A stretch of DNA of 64,000 nucleotides from Amphritea sp. 1_MG-2023 (GCF_030547545.1 NZ_JAUOQE010000015.1:1-64000); one strand, 5' to 3'. Numbered from the stretch's first letter, positions 1 to 9,420 are shown. Translations and numbers: made by a program. Notes: a model not told the origin generated them from the sequence alone.

Positions 1-61
1 ATCAAACAGCTCGGTTTGTGTCAGCGACCGTTTCCGGTGGCTGTCTCAAGCGAGGAGGCGC
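1..61 (-). other. start of rRNA operon leader (partial)
   Basis: This is the transcribed leader downstream of the rRNA-type promoter at 62-89, reading leftward out of the window. It contains a small stem with a GAAA loop (ACCG-GAAA-CGGT on the minus strand). No 16S sequence is reached. That an rRNA operon follows is inferred from the promoter and from the clpB-rRNA neighbourhood known in E. coli. Confidence 0.5.
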
Positions 62-130
62 ATTCTACACCGGACAGACAGAGAGTCAACAGGGACAACA
101 CGAAAAAGTGAATAATTTATGAAAAACGGT
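62..130 (-). promoter_or_regulatory. rRNA-type P1 promoter with AT-rich UP region
   Basis: On the minus strand there is a -35 box TTGACT (84-89), a 16-bp spacer and a -10 box TAGAAT (62-67), followed at once by the GC-rich discriminator GCGCCTCC. The bases upstream of the -35 (about 90-130) are A/T-rich, as in an UP element. A 16-bp spacer and a GC-rich discriminator are hallmarks of stringently controlled rRNA P1 promoters. The transcript would leave the window to the left. Confidence 0.75.
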
Positions 131-157
131 GAATTCATTAACCACGCGGCGCTATAT

Positions 158-176
158 AGCACTACTCAATAGTGCT
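158..176. terminator. small hairpin between clpB and the rRNA promoter
   Basis: AGCACTA and TAGTGCT form a perfect 7-bp stem around a CTCAA loop. No T-run follows, so its role as a terminator is uncertain. Apart from this hairpin and the terminator at 279-302, nothing was recognised in the 96-408 gap. Confidence 0.3.
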
Positions 177-278
177 GCTCGACTCACTTGCCGTTAGCGA
201 AGCCCCTTGATAAGCGTAATAGCGATGCTGTTGATAAGCAGAACGGGCTTCTATAACGCTGATCATCCCCTTAAAACC

Positions 279-302
279 AAAAAACCGCCTGACGGCGGTT
301 TT
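279..302 (-). terminator. rho-independent terminator after clpB
   Basis: AAAACCGCC, the loop TGAC and GGCGGTTTT form a 9-bp stem. On the minus strand the stem is followed by a T-run (complement of 279-284). It lies about 105 bp past the clpB stop and would separate clpB from the rRNA operon. The stem also has T's on the plus side, so it may work both ways. Confidence 0.8.
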
Positions 303-408
303 ATGAAAGGGCACAGCCCGAATAACACTCTCGCAAGATCCTGTAATCTCAGTCACCCTGCGATAGACTCAGCTCACTTACCCCCGCAGTCAGACGCAAC
401 AATCATCC

Positions 409-2985
409 TTATCGAAAAACAAACTGTCCTGCTTCGACATCAACACCAATTTCAGTGCCTGGAAGATACTTACCGGCCAATAACTCTTGCGCTAATGGGT
501 TTTCTATCCATTGTTGAATCGCTCGCTTCAACGGGCGAGCACCATAGATCGGCTCAAAACCAACATCCACCAGCTTATCCATAGCGGTTGATGTCAGTGT
601 TAAAGTAAGCTCTCGCTCGGTTAAGCGCTGACGCAGACGATTCAGTTGAATCTCAGCGATCCCTCGAACCTGATCTTTGCGTAAGCTGTGGAAAACCACG
701 ACTTCATCAATCCGGTTAATCACTTCCGGGCGGAAGTGATTGCCCACCACCTCCATCACCGCACTTTGCATTAAGTCATAATCGTCATCATCACTAAAGT
801 TTTGAATCAGATCGGAACCTAAGTTAGAGGTCATCACCACAATCGTATTACGGAAATCGACGGTTCGCCCCTGACCATCGGTTAATCGGCCATCTTCTAA
901 CACCTGCAGTAGTATATTGAAGACATCAGGATGCGCTTTTTCCACTTCATCCAACAGCAATACCGAATACGGTTTGCGACGCACGGCTTCGGTTAGATAC
1001 CCCCCCTCTTCATAACCCACATAGCCTGGAGGCGCACCGATCAATCTAGCGACTGAGTGCTTCTCCATAAACTCGGACATATCGATCCGCACCATCGCTT
1101 CTTCTGTATCAAACAAGAAACCGGCTAGCGCTTTACACAGCTCTGTTTTACCGACCCCCGTGGGCCCAAGGAACAGAAATGATCCATTAGGCCGATTAGG
1201 ATCGGATAAACCTGCCCGAGAACGTCGCACCGCGTTTGACACGGCACGCACCGCTTCATGCTGCCCGATCACTTGCTGATGCAGGGCATCTTCCATACGC
1301 AATAGTTTATCGCGCTCGCCTTCTAGCATTTTTGAGATCGGTATACCGGTCCAACGAGAGACAACTTCTGCCACCTCTTCCTCGCCAACACGGTTTCTCA
1401 GTAACTGATGCTGCTGCGGTTGATCTTCCACATCCGCTGCCGCTTGCAACTGTTTTTCAAGCTCAGGAATGACGCCATATTGCAGTTCAGACATACGACT
1501 CAGATCACCTGAACGAGTCGCCTGCTCTAATTCAGTTCGTGCCTGATCCAGCTTTTCCTTAATTTGCTGAGACCCTTGCAGCACAACTTTTTCTGCTTTC
1601 CAGATTTCATCGAGATCAGAATACTCTTTCTCTACCGCCTCGATATTGCTTTGCAACTCTTCTAAACGCTTAATGGCCGCTTGATCTTTCTCTTTTTTAA
1701 GCGCCTCGCGTTCCATTTTCAGTTGAATCAAGCGACGCTCAAGCCGATCCATACTCTCAGGCTTAGAGTCGATCTCCATACGGATACGGCTACCAGCCTC
1801 ATCGATTAAGTCAATGGCTTTGTCTGGTAGTTGCCGATCAGTAATATAACGCTGTGATAGTTTGGCCGCGGCAATAATGGCCGAGTCGGTAATATCAACA
1901 CCATGGTGAATCTCATAGCGCTCTTTTAAGCCACGAAGAATCGCGATGGTATCCTCTTCACTTGGCTCATCCACCAGCACCTTTTGGAAACGCCGTTCAA
2001 GCGCGGCATCTTTTTCAACATACTGACGATATTCATCCAGCGTTGTCGCGCCAACACAATGTAATTCACCTCGCGCTAACGCCGGCTTGAGCATATTCCC
2101 GGCATCCATTGAGCCTTCACCCTTACCGGCACCCACCATCGTATGCAACTCATCAATAAACAGGATGATCTGACCTTCCTGCTTCGCAAGCTCATTGAGA
2201 ACAGACTTAAGCCGTTCTTCAAACTCGCCTCTGAATTTAGCACCGGCAATCAGGGCTCCCATATCGAGAGACAGCACTTTCTTGTTCTTCAGCCCTTCAG
2301 GCACTTCACCGTTAATAATCCGTTGTGCTAGACCTTCAACAATAGCGGTTTTACCAACCCCCGGCTCACCGATCAATACGGGGTTATTTTTAGTTCGACG
2401 CTGCAGTACTTGAATCGTACGACGAATCTCATCATCGCGCCCAATAACGGGATCGAGTTTGCCTGACTCGGCTCGCTCCGTTAGATCAATGGTAAATTTA
2501 TCCAGCGCTTGCCGGTTTTCTTCTGCATTGGGATCATTCACGCTATCACCGCCTCGCATCTGTCCTATCGCTTGTTCCAATTGTTGCTTGGTCACGCCTG
2601 CCGCTTTAAGCAGCTTACCCACGCCACTCTTATCCTCAAGCATCGCCAGTACAAACAGCTCACTGGCAATATATTGATCGCCACGTTGCTGAGCGAGCTT
2701 ATCGGTCAGATTGAATAATTTCCCCATCGCAGGCGAGAAGCGTACCTCGCCGTCACTGTTAGCGACTTGAGGCAAATCATTGAACAATTGCTGTGCCGCT
2801 GAGTGCATTTGCTCAACATTGGCACCTGACTTGGCCAACAAAGGCTTAATAGAGCCTCCTTGCTGATCCAATAGCGCCAACAAAAGATGAACGGGTTCTA
2901 TATAGTTATGATCTTTACCCACCGCAAGCGATTGGGCATCCGCTAGGGCTGATTGTAATTTGCTGGTAAAACGTTCGGGTTGCAT
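409..2985 (-). CDS. clpB: ClpB disaggregase
   Basis: Hexameric AAA+ chaperone that, with DnaK/DnaJ/GrpE, pulls proteins out of aggregates in the cytoplasm. Its 858 residues match E. coli ClpB almost exactly. In order: the N-terminal Clp repeat domain (about 1-145), NBD1 with Walker A GEPGVGKT (about 206), the long coiled-coil middle domain (about 410-525) that identifies ClpB rather than ClpA or ClpC, and NBD2 with Walker A GPTGVGKT (about 605) and Walker [11 protein letters not shown]. The start has a strong AGGAGGGG ribosome site. It is separated from pgeF by the feo operon and has a sigma-32-like promoter. Confidence 0.98.
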   Translation of the reverse strand: MQPERFTSKLQSALADAQSLAVGKDHNYIEPVHLLLALLDQQGGSIKPLLAKSGANVEQMHSAAQQLFNDLPQVANSDGEVRFSPAMGKLFNLTDKLAQQRGDQYIASELFVLAMLEDKSGVGKLLKAAGVTKQQLEQAIGQMRGGDSVNDPNAEENRQALDKFTIDLTERAESGKLDPVIGRDDEIRRTIQVLQRRTKNNPVLIGEPGVGKTAIVEGLAQRIINGEVPEGLKNKKVLSLDMGALIAGAKFRGEFEERLKSVLNELAKQEGQIILFIDELHTMVGAGKGEGSMDAGNMLKPALARGELHCVGATTLDEYRQYVEKDAALERRFQKVLVDEPSEEDTIAILRGLKERYEIHHGVDITDSAIIAAAKLSQRYITDRQLPDKAIDLIDEAGSRIRMEIDSKPESMDRLERRLIQLKMEREALKKEKDQAAIKRLEELQSNIEAVEKEYSDLDEIWKAEKVVLQGSQQIKEKLDQARTELEQATRSGDLSRMSELQYGVIPELEKQLQAAADVEDQPQQHQLLRNRVGEEEVAEVVSRWTGIPISKMLEGERDKLLRMEDALHQQVIGQHEAVRAVSNAVRRSRAGLSDPNRPNGSFLFLGPTGVGKTELCKALAGFLFDTEEAMVRIDMSEFMEKHSVARLIGAPPGYVGYEEGGYLTEAVRRKPYSVLLLDEVEKAHPDVFNILLQVLEDGRLTDGQGRTVDFRNTIVVMTSNLGSDLIQNFSDDDDYDLMQSAVMEVVGNHFRPEVINRIDEVVVFHSLRKDQVRGIAEIQLNRLRQRLTERELTLTLTSTAMDKLVDVGFEPIYGARPLKRAIQQWIENPLAQELLAGKYLPGTEIGVDVEAGQFVFR

Positions 2986-3066
2986 CGTCCCCTCCTAATC
3001 TGTTTACCCGGCCAACTCTGCGCTTTGATTAAAGCTGATGACAGGGTTTTACTCTTACTAAAATAA

Positions 3067-3093
3067 GTATGGGTAAATTGGGAGAAATTCAAG
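3067..3093 (-). promoter_or_regulatory. sigma-32 (heat-shock) promoter of clpB
   Basis: On the minus strand CTTGAA (3088-3093), a 13-bp spacer and ACCCATAC (3067-3074) fit the RpoH consensus CTTGAA-N13/14-CCCCATNT with one mismatch in each part of the -10. It lies 82 bp upstream of the clpB start. Heat-shock control of clpB by RpoH is established in E. coli. Confidence 0.75.
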
Positions 3094-3096
3094 GCT

Positions 3097-3116
3097 ATAT
3101 AAGCAACTACTTATAT
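3097..3116. repeat. AT-rich hairpin between feo genes and clpB
   Basis: ATATAAG and CTTATAT flank a 6-base loop, just downstream of the small feo gene and just upstream of the clpB promoter. It may be the 3' end of the feo transcript, but it is weak and has no clear T-run. Confidence 0.3.
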
Positions 3117-3135
3117 ATTTACCGATTTATTCACG

Positions 3136-3285
3136 TCACTTCTTTTTAGCGTTGCCACAACCCGAGCAGTTACTACATCCCGTACTACTACATTTTCGAT
3201 TAAAGGTACGATAGAGGTAGCGACAAAACCATATACCCAATAGCACCACCACTGCCACCAGCACGAACCAGTCAAATAGTGTCAT
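3136..3285 (-). CDS. FeoB-associated Cys-rich membrane protein
   Basis: A 49-residue protein. An N-terminal hydrophobic segment of about 18 residues (FVLVAVVVLLGIWF region) is followed by a basic stretch and a cysteine cluster (C-S-S-T-G-C-S-N-C-S-G-C pattern) ending in lysines. This is the layout of the small FeoB-associated Cys-rich family found after feoB. Its biochemical role is unsettled; a part in Fe(II) handling or FeoB complex assembly has been suggested. It has a good AAGGTAA ribosome site 6 bases before the ATG and starts 15 bases after the feoB stop, so it is surely in the same operon. It plays the position of feoC. Confidence 0.85.
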   Translation of the reverse strand: MTLFDWFVLVAVVVLLGIWFCRYLYRTFNRKCSSTGCSNCSGCGNAKKK

Positions 3286-3300
3286 ATAGTTACCTTTTCA

Positions 3301-5256
3301 CTAAATCCACAATGACGCCACGTTATAGACCAACCAAGCACCTATCCAAGCCAACACCAAGCCCATCATGATCGAGACAGCCGCCCAACGCCAACTCCCC
3401 GTTTCTCGACGAATGGTGGCAATCGTTGCCAGACAAGGCATATATAACAAGGTAAACACCATCAAGGCTAAACCCGATGCAGGCGCCAAGGCACTACCCA
3501 GCGCTGCTTGCAGCCCAGCCATATCGTTCATATCCGTTTGATACACAACCACCAACGATGCGGCGATCACTTCTTTAGCGATAAACCCTGATAGCAGAGC
3601 GACCGTTTCCTGCCAGCCAAACCCCATCGGCGCAAATAACGGTGCGACGAAGCGACCTAGTTGCTCTAACCATGGCGTACCGTGCAACGGAAAACTCTGT
3701 AGCAACCAGATCAGGATGGAGCCAACCAAAATAACGCCACCAATTTTTTTCAGGAAGTCGGCCGCCTTATCCCATACATGTAACGCCATGGATCGCCCTG
3801 ACGGAAATCGCCAAGGAGGCAACTCCATAATGAATGTCTCATCGTGATGAGAGGTAATCGTTCGAGCCAATAGCGCGGCAATTGTAAAGGCGACCAAGAT
3901 TCCTAACATATATAGGCTAAACATCACCGTGCCCGCGTTATCTGTAAAGAAAATACCCGCCAATAGCACATACACCGGTAACCGAGCAGAACAGCTCATA
4001 AAAGGGTTTATTAAAATAGTAATAAGACGCGCTCGCGGCTCCTCAATGGTTCTGGCCGACATAATCGCTGGCACATTACAGCCAAACCCCATCACCAATG
4101 GCACAAAAGCCTTGCCATGCAAGCCAACCTTACTCATCAGATTATCGGTCAGAAAGGCCGCACGAGCCATATAACCACTCTGCTCCAGCAGCGCAATAAA
4201 GAAAAACAACAGCACCACGTTTGGTAGAAACACTAATACCCCACCCACGCCAGCAATCAAACCTTCCACCAGCAGGTTTTTTAACAGCGACGCCGGCATC
4301 AATGCACCGACCTGCTGACCAACCCAACTGACACTCGCATCGATCCAGTCGGCGGGATAGCTACCCAGGGTAAAGGTCGCCTCGAACATCACCCAGAGTA
4401 ACAAGACAAAAATCGGCATGCCTAGCCAACGATTTAGTGTCACACGATCCAACCAATGATCGGCTACCGATTGATCTTGATGCTCGCTGCTACTTTTATG
4501 TAACAAACCATGAATATAGCCATAACGCCCTTCGGCAATCATTTCAGCCAACGACTCATCATGACGATTAGCCAGTGTTACTAGCACTTCCTGAGCGGTC
4601 TTCACTTGCTCATCATGATTGAGCATGACTCCATCACCACAGGATTCCAACCAGCGGATGGATTGCCAGCGAGTCAAACCAACCTCTGTTAACGCATTAA
4701 TAGCCCACTCGATATGTGGCTCATAAGCGATCAGTAATGGCTCACTCGCTTGTTCGAGGTTCTCCAATAACAGATCCATTAATTCAGCGATATGATGATT
4801 ACTGCGCCCATCACTCGCCATCAATGGCTTGACCAAACCTAAACTCAACTCATGCAGATCGATACTGCCACCCTGTTTTTCGAGCTCATCCAGCATATTG
4901 AGTGCGATAACGATCGGTAGCCCTTGCTCTAATAGTTGGGTTGTCAAAGCAAGGTTACGGGCTAGGTTGTTGGCATCAACAACATTGAGAATAAGATCGG
5001 GCGGCGTTGCCAGAAGATAGTCGCGCGCGACCCTCTCTTCTACGCGACTATTCGCCAACGAATAGATTCCCGGAAGGTCAATAAAATGAAAATCGATACC
5101 TCGCCATTTTTTATGGCCTTCCCGACTGGTAACCGTCACCCCCGCCATATTACCAGTACGCTGTCGCGCCCCAGTTAACTGATTAAAAAGCGATGTTTTA
5201 CCGCAATTCGGGTTGCCCAGTAACGCGATCGTATAAGAGGTTTTTTTATCCGCCAT
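3301..5256 (-). CDS. feoB: Fe(II) transporter FeoB
   Basis: Inner-membrane ferrous iron transporter with a cytoplasmic G-protein domain at the N-terminus (G1 GNPNCGKT, G3 DLPG, G4 NMLD) and a membrane part with two Gate regions (the second with PCLAT). The ATG at 5256 is chosen because it gives the usual MADKK...IALLGNPNCGKT start; an upstream extension of 22 residues would lie wholly inside feoA. It overlaps the feoA stop by 11 bases, showing translational coupling. At 651 residues it is shorter than E. coli FeoB (773), the difference lying in the linker and C-terminal region. Regulation is by the shared Fur/FNR-type promoter. Confidence 0.97.
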   Translation of the reverse strand: MADKKTSYTIALLGNPNCGKTSLFNQLTGARQRTGNMAGVTVTSREGHKKWRGIDFHFIDLPGIYSLANSRVEERVARDYLLATPPDLILNVVDANNLARNLALTTQLLEQGLPIVIALNMLDELEKQGGSIDLHELSLGLVKPLMASDGRSNHHIAELMDLLLENLEQASEPLLIAYEPHIEWAINALTEVGLTRWQSIRWLESCGDGVMLNHDEQVKTAQEVLVTLANRHDESLAEMIAEGRYGYIHGLLHKSSSEHQDQSVADHWLDRVTLNRWLGMPIFVLLLWVMFEATFTLGSYPADWIDASVSWVGQQVGALMPASLLKNLLVEGLIAGVGGVLVFLPNVVLLFFFIALLEQSGYMARAAFLTDNLMSKVGLHGKAFVPLVMGFGCNVPAIMSARTIEEPRARLITILINPFMSCSARLPVYVLLAGIFFTDNAGTVMFSLYMLGILVAFTIAALLARTITSHHDETFIMELPPWRFPSGRSMALHVWDKAADFLKKIGGVILVGSILIWLLQSFPLHGTPWLEQLGRFVAPLFAPMGFGWQETVALLSGFIAKEVIAASLVVVYQTDMNDMAGLQAALGSALAPASGLALMVFTLLYMPCLATIATIRRETGSWRWAAVSIMMGLVLAWIGAWLVYNVASLWI

Positions 5257-5491
5257 TGGATTGCAATTCCACCTCGATATAACTTGCTTCTTTACTACGC
5301 AAGCAAATCTGCTGTTTGCCAATGGAGTAGACCCGGGGATTACCCAGTAAAGAGGTCGCTGCTACCGAGATGTTTAAACCTTTTAACACACCCAACGCCA
5401 CCAAGCGCTGACGCAACGGCTCAGGCCCTGCGATCGTCTTAATGATGGCCTGTTGACGAGTCTTTAATTCGGGAAGTGTCATCGAAAACAT
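5246..5491 (-). CDS. feoA: FeoA, ferrous iron transport accessory protein
   Basis: Small SH3-like cytoplasmic protein of 81 residues needed for FeoB function. The central part (LRQRLVALGVLKGLNISV) is the typical FeoA core, followed by the YSIGKQQICLR strand region. It is the first gene of the feo operon. The start could also be the ATG three codons later (5482); neither has a strong ribosome site. The -10 element and Fur-like box lie directly upstream. Confidence 0.92.
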   Translation of the reverse strand: MFSMTLPELKTRQQAIIKTIAGPEPLRQRLVALGVLKGLNISVAATSLLGNPRVYSIGKQQICLRSKEASYIEVELQSNGG

Positions 5492-5498
5492 CTTAAAT

Positions 5499-5540
5499 AT
5501 GAATGATAACCATTATCATATACACACTAAGATAGATCAA
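5499..5540 (-). promoter_or_regulatory. feo promoter with Fur box
   Basis: On the minus strand there is a -35 TTGATC (5535-5540), a 17-bp spacer and a -10 GATAAT (5512-5517). The -10 sits inside a Fur-box-like sequence (5499-5517) that matches 15 of 19 bases of the classical box, including 15 of 16 in AATGATAACCATTATC. Fe-Fur binding there would block RNA polymerase. Confidence 0.8.
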
Positions 5541-5560
5541 TAGCCTTGATACAGGTTTCA

Positions 5561-5574
5561 TTGATATAGATCAA
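5561..5574. promoter_or_regulatory. FNR/Anr-type box upstream of feo
   Basis: TTGAT-ATAG-ATCAA is a perfect match to the FNR/Anr consensus TTGAT-N4-ATCAA. Its centre is about 62 bp upstream of the transcription start predicted from the -10, the classical position for class I activation. It overlaps the pgeF stop codon. E. coli feo is known to be FNR-activated, which supports the call. Confidence 0.8.
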
Positions 5575-6296
5575 TTAATCCAGATCATGCTGGCCATACG
5601 CCCCGTCACTCCCTCGCGGCGGTAGGAATAGAACAGTTCAGACTGAGAGAAAGTGCAATAATTGCCGCCCGTCACCTCTTGCACCCCTGCGGCATTCAAG
5701 CGCAATCGAGCCAGTTGATAAATATTAGCCAGCCATTTATGCGGCGCTTTCGCGGCGATAAAGGCGGCATGGGACGCGGCATCAACATCACAGAACCGCT
5801 CGCGCACGTCATCGCCCACTTCAAAGGCCTGCGGCCCGATGGCGGGGCCCAGCCAAACCTGTACATCAGCAGGATCTGAAAACACCGATAAAGTTTGTTC
5901 TAGCACGCCATCAACAAGCCCTCGCCAGCCCGCATGTGCGATCGCTACCCGAGACCCTGCTCGATCCGTAAAAAATACCGGCAAACAATCAGCCGTCATA
6001 ACGATACAGGGTTGACCAATAGCATCCGTCCAACAAGCGTCCGCCTCAACAACACCTTGTTCTGAGGCTTTCAACACGGTAGTCCCATGCACTTGTGATA
6101 ACCATTGCGGAGTCTTTAACCATTGATGCTGTTGACATAGTCGCTCACGATTAGCCGCAACGCGAGCAGAGAGATCCCCCACATGATCGCCTAAATTAAG
6201 CGATTGATACGCGCCTTCACTGCAACCACCCAGCCGAGTGGTCGTGAACGCCTGCACATGGCTTGGCGCAGACCAATCGGCGCTAATCATTTTCAC
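5571..6296 (-). CDS. pgeF: Peptidoglycan editing factor PgeF (YfiH)
   Basis: Multicopper-oxidase-fold (DUF152) cytoplasmic protein of about 241 residues that prevents misincorporation of L-Ser in place of L-Ala in the murein stem peptide. Some homologues also act on purine nucleosides. The metal-site motifs are visible: Q-V-H-G (about 70), T-A-D-C-L-P (about 107) and A-H-A-G-W-R (about 125). The first codon GTG overlaps the rluD stop (GTGA); an ATG two codons later is an alternative. Conserved order rluD-pgeF. Confidence 0.93.
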   Translation of the reverse strand: MKMISADWSAPSHVQAFTTTRLGGCSEGAYQSLNLGDHVGDLSARVAANRERLCQQHQWLKTPQWLSQVHGTTVLKASEQGVVEADACWTDAIGQPCIVMTADCLPVFFTDRAGSRVAIAHAGWRGLVDGVLEQTLSVFSDPADVQVWLGPAIGPQAFEVGDDVRERFCDVDAASHAAFIAAKAPHKWLANIYQLARLRLNAAGVQEVTGGNYCTFSQSELFYSYRREGVTGRMASMIWIN

Positions 6297-7261
6297 AGAT
6301 CAATCTCGTGATACTCTGCGTCTTTCTTCAGACTGTTTAACAAACGCTGCATATCTTCGGGTAGATCGACTTCCCAAGACATTAATTCGCCCGTCGCTGG
6401 GTGAAATAACTCCAACCGCTTAGCGTGCAGCGCCTGACGCTGAAAGCCTTTTAGCTTACTCAACAGTTGCGGTGTCACACCTTTAGGCAGACGGAAACGA
6501 CCTCCGTAAAGCTGATCACCCACCAGCGGATAGTTAATATGGGACATATGCACTCGAATCTGATGGGTACGGCCCGTTTCTAGCTTCAAACGAATATGGG
6601 TGTGCGCGCGAAATTTTGTTAACACGCGATAATGAGTCACCGCTTCTTTTCCCAACCCCACCACGGCCATCTTTTGCCGGTTACGCGAGTGACGACCTAA
6701 AGGCTCATCTACCGTGCCTCCACCCGTCATCACGCCAGCAACGACGGCTTCATATTCACGTCCCATCGAACGATCTTGCAACTGAGACACCAGTTCGGTT
6801 TGTGCCTGTATGGTTTTAGCCACCACCATCAATCCAGTAGTATCCATATCTAAACGATGCACAATCCCCGCCCGAGGCACTTGTGCAATCTCTGGACAGT
6901 AGTGCAACAGGCCATTCAGCAACGTATCTTCCCAATGGCCTGCCGCCGGATGAACCACCAAATTAGCTGGTTTATTAATAATCATAATATCATCATCTTC
7001 GTAGACGATATCCAGTGGCATCTCCACCGCTTTGTACTGATCAATCACGTCCAGTTCAGCATCAATCGCTAACTGCTCGCCGCCAAACAGTTTATCCCGA
7101 GGCCGTTTGATCTGACCATCGACAGTCAAAGCCCCCTCTTTAATCCAGCCTTGCAACCGTGAACGGGAGTATTCGGGGAAAAGTTCGGCAACCGCCTGAT
7201 CTAATCGTTTGCCAATCAGATCATCCGATACTGTTGCATTAAGTTGAACCTTCTCAGTCAT
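6293..7261 (-). CDS. rluD: 23S rRNA pseudouridine synthase RluD
   Basis: Makes pseudouridines 1911, 1915 and 1917 in helix 69 of 23S rRNA. It has an N-terminal S4 RNA-binding domain (about 18-75, GKRLDQAVAELFPEYSRSRL) and a catalytic domain with HRLD (about 141), whose Asp is the nucleophile, then the G-R-T-H-Q-I-R-V-H motif. Its length of 322 is close to E. coli RluD (326). First gene of rluD-pgeF, divergent from bamD as in E. coli and Pseudomonas. Confidence 0.96.
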   Translation of the reverse strand: MTEKVQLNATVSDDLIGKRLDQAVAELFPEYSRSRLQGWIKEGALTVDGQIKRPRDKLFGGEQLAIDAELDVIDQYKAVEMPLDIVYEDDDIMIINKPANLVVHPAAGHWEDTLLNGLLHYCPEIAQVPRAGIVHRLDMDTTGLMVVAKTIQAQTELVSQLQDRSMGREYEAVVAGVMTGGGTVDEPLGRHSRNRQKMAVVGLGKEAVTHYRVLTKFRAHTHIRLKLETGRTHQIRVHMSHINYPLVGDQLYGGRFRLPKGVTPQLLSKLKGFQRQALHAKRLELFHPATGELMSWEVDLPEDMQRLLNSLKKDAEYHEIDL

Positions 7262-7441
7262 GATTTATCTAACTCTCGGAAAAATTAAGAAAATATAGGC
7301 TTTATCGCAAGGAAAACGCAGAGACGCTTTGGCTTGCCATTCGGTTATGGTTAAATAGGCCGAATTAATTTTGCACAGTATACCCGAAACGAACAGTAGC
7401 CGCTGTTAACTAACGGGAAACTCTCACTAATAGCAGGATAA

Positions 7442-8377
7442 ATGTTTATGCGCCTGGCAAAGTTGCTCGCAATTATTTCGATCACTCTGATGGCCTCGGG
7501 TTGTTCATGGTTTGGTGGTGACGAAAAAGAGGCTCCGGATGTGCCGGAACAACAGCTCTATGAAGAAGCCCTTGATATGCTCGAGGGGGAAAACTATGTC
7601 GCCGCCGTTGAAAAACTCCAGCTACTCGAATCTCGTTACCCTTTTGGTCGTTTTTCCGATCAGGCACAACTAGAGCTAATCTACGCTTACCACAAGAATT
7701 ACGAGTCGGATGCGGCGAGGGCAACAGCGGATCGTTTTATCCGTTTAAACCCTAATCATGAAAATATAGACTATGCCCTCTATCTCAAAGGTTTAACCGC
7801 TTTTGAAAAAGATCGCACCTTCTTCGAGAAGTATCTACCCATCGATGAAACTCAGCGAGACCCAGGCAGCGCACTGGATTCATTCCAGAGCTTTCAACAA
7901 CTAGTCTCCCGCTTTCCGAATAGCCAATATGCACCGGATGCGCAAAAACGGATGACCTACCTGAAAAATCGGCTTGCTACCCACGAAATGCATGTTGCCC
8001 GCTACTATGTGAAACGGGAAGCGTGGGTTGCGGCGGCTAACCGTGGCCGCTATGTCTTAGAAAATTACCAACAAACACCCGCGCTACCGGATGCTCTGTC
8101 CGTAATGGTACTGGCGTATAATGAGTTAGGTATGACCGACTTAGCCGCCGATGCACAAGCGGTACTGGATACCAACTTCCCTGGATATCAATCCAATATA
8201 CAACTGGCAAGAAAAGAATCCCTACTCAGTTCGGCAACCTTTGGTCTATTTGGCAGCGCCACCATTTCACGTCCCGTCGAGCAGCCTCAAAGCCAACCTG
8301 CTGAGCCTCAACAACGTTCTTGGTTTAGCCGCCTGACGTTTGGTCTTTTCGATAGCGAAGCACAAGCAACCGAATAA
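7442..8377 (+). CDS. bamD: Outer-membrane assembly lipoprotein BamD
   Basis: Essential TPR lipoprotein of the BAM complex, anchored to the periplasmic face of the outer membrane. A signal peptide ends in the lipobox L-M-A-S-G-C, with lipidated Cys near residue 21. TPR helices follow ([31 protein letters not shown]). AGCAGGA lies 3 bases from the ATG at 7442 and 9 from the ATG at 7448, so the second start is equally possible. At 311 residues it is longer than E. coli BamD (245), with a Q/P/S-rich tail. A terminator follows. Confidence 0.95.
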   Translation: MFMRLAKLLAIISITLMASGCSWFGGDEKEAPDVPEQQLYEEALDMLEGENYVAAVEKLQLLESRYPFGRFSDQAQLELIYAYHKNYESDAARATADRFIRLNPNHENIDYALYLKGLTAFEKDRTFFEKYLPIDETQRDPGSALDSFQSFQQLVSRFPNSQYAPDAQKRMTYLKNRLATHEMHVARYYVKREAWVAAANRGRYVLENYQQTPALPDALSVMVLAYNELGMTDLAADAQAVLDTNFPGYQSNIQLARKESLLSSATFGLFGSATISRPVEQPQSQPAEPQQRSWFSRLTFGLFDSEAQATE

Positions 8378-8394
8378 CCGCACAGTTTCTGTTC

Positions 8395-8419
8395 AAGGCG
8401 CCGCTTCGGCGCCTTTTTT
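8395..8419 (+). terminator. rho-independent terminator after bamD
   Basis: AAGGCGCCG, the loop CTT and CGGCGCCTT form a 9-bp GC-rich stem followed by a T-run, 18 bases past the bamD stop. Confidence 0.93.
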
Positions 8420-8539
8420 ATAGCGCATGACGCCCACTCCTAGTGCAAACATTGCCTCGTTCACAAAAGCACTTCACAGCCTGCCAAACTTTCCCTTAGA
8501 ATAAATAACAGACTCATAAAAAGACCGCGAGAATACATA

Positions 8540-9373
8540 ATGGATAGAGCTTCAATTGTTGCAGCGATGCAGGTTAAACCGCACATCGATACCACCGTCG
8601 AAATCGAAAGACGTATAGACTTTATTAAACAAACCCTCGTCGCTAGCGGTTGTAAGCATCTTATTTTAGGTATTAGTGGAGGTGTCGATTCGACGACCTG
8701 TGGCCGTCTTGCTCAGCTATCCATTAAACAACTCAATCAAGAAAGCAACAGCAACGATTATCGTTTTGTTGCCGTGCGACTACCCTACAATACACAACAA
8801 GATGAAGAGGATGCACAAACGGCGCTTGCCTTTATCGCGCCATCGGTCAGCCTGACCGCCAATGTTCAACCCGGTGCCGACGGTGTTCACGCGGCCACCT
8901 TAGCGGCGTTAAATGAGGCCGATATTGAGGCGGGCAGCCCCGCACACATCGACTTTGCTAAAGGCAATGTCAAAGCGCGTATCCGTATGAGCATTCAATA
9001 TGAAATCGCCGGTTTGCTCGGCGGCCTCGTACTAGGTACCGATCATTCCGCTGAAAATGTCACCGGCTTTTATACCAAACACGGCGATGGCGCGTGCGAT
9101 TTAGCACCTCTGTTTGGGCTCAGTAAACGTCAGGTTCGGGCGCTGGCCGAAGCACTCGGTGCACCAACGCAACTGATTCATAAGACCCCGACCGCAGATC
9201 TCGAATGTGATACGCCACAAAAAGCGGATGAAGCGGCCTTAGGCTTAAGCTACGATGAAATCGATGATTTCCTCGAAGGCAAACCTGTAAGTCAAGCAGT
9301 CGAAGATAAACTGATCGGAATCTATCGCCGTACCGAACACAAACGTCAGCCGGTGCCGACCATTTACGATTAA
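8540..9373 (+). CDS. nadE: Ammonia-dependent NAD+ synthetase
   Basis: Converts nicotinic acid adenine dinucleotide to NAD+ with ATP and ammonia, the last step of NAD synthesis. It has the P-loop-like pyrophosphatase motif SGGVDSTT (about 45) and the later conserved regions [22 protein letters not shown] and KTPTADLE. The length, 277, fits the short NH3-dependent type (E. coli NadE 275) with no glutaminase domain. It stands alone between two terminators. In Pseudomonas the gap between bamD and thiO holds pilS-pilR instead. Confidence 0.96.
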   Translation: MDRASIVAAMQVKPHIDTTVEIERRIDFIKQTLVASGCKHLILGISGGVDSTTCGRLAQLSIKQLNQESNSNDYRFVAVRLPYNTQQDEEDAQTALAFIAPSVSLTANVQPGADGVHAATLAALNEADIEAGSPAHIDFAKGNVKARIRMSIQYEIAGLLGGLVLGTDHSAENVTGFYTKHGDGACDLAPLFGLSKRQVRALAEALGAPTQLIHKTPTADLECDTPQKADEAALGLSYDEIDDFLEGKPVSQAVEDKLIGIYRRTEHKRQPVPTIYD

Positions 9374-9400
9374 AAAAAGGCCTCATATGAGACCTTTTTT
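9373..9400. terminator. bidirectional terminator between nadE and thiO
   Basis: AAAAAAGG-C-CTCAT pairs with ATGAG-A-CCTTTTTT, giving a hairpin with one internal mismatch and a T-run on both strands. It starts at the nadE stop codon and lies 21 bases beyond the thiO stop, serving both convergent genes. Confidence 0.9.
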
Positions 9401-9420
9401 ATCACGCGGGTATCGCGATG

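Noticed and set aside
207-584. 125-codon rightward frame overlapping the clpB end
   Set aside because: It crosses the clpB terminator and is antisense to conserved ClpB codons.
3301-5322. 22-residue N-terminal extension of FeoB
   Set aside because: It lies inside the feoA frame and the usual MADKK start gives the normal position of the G1 motif.
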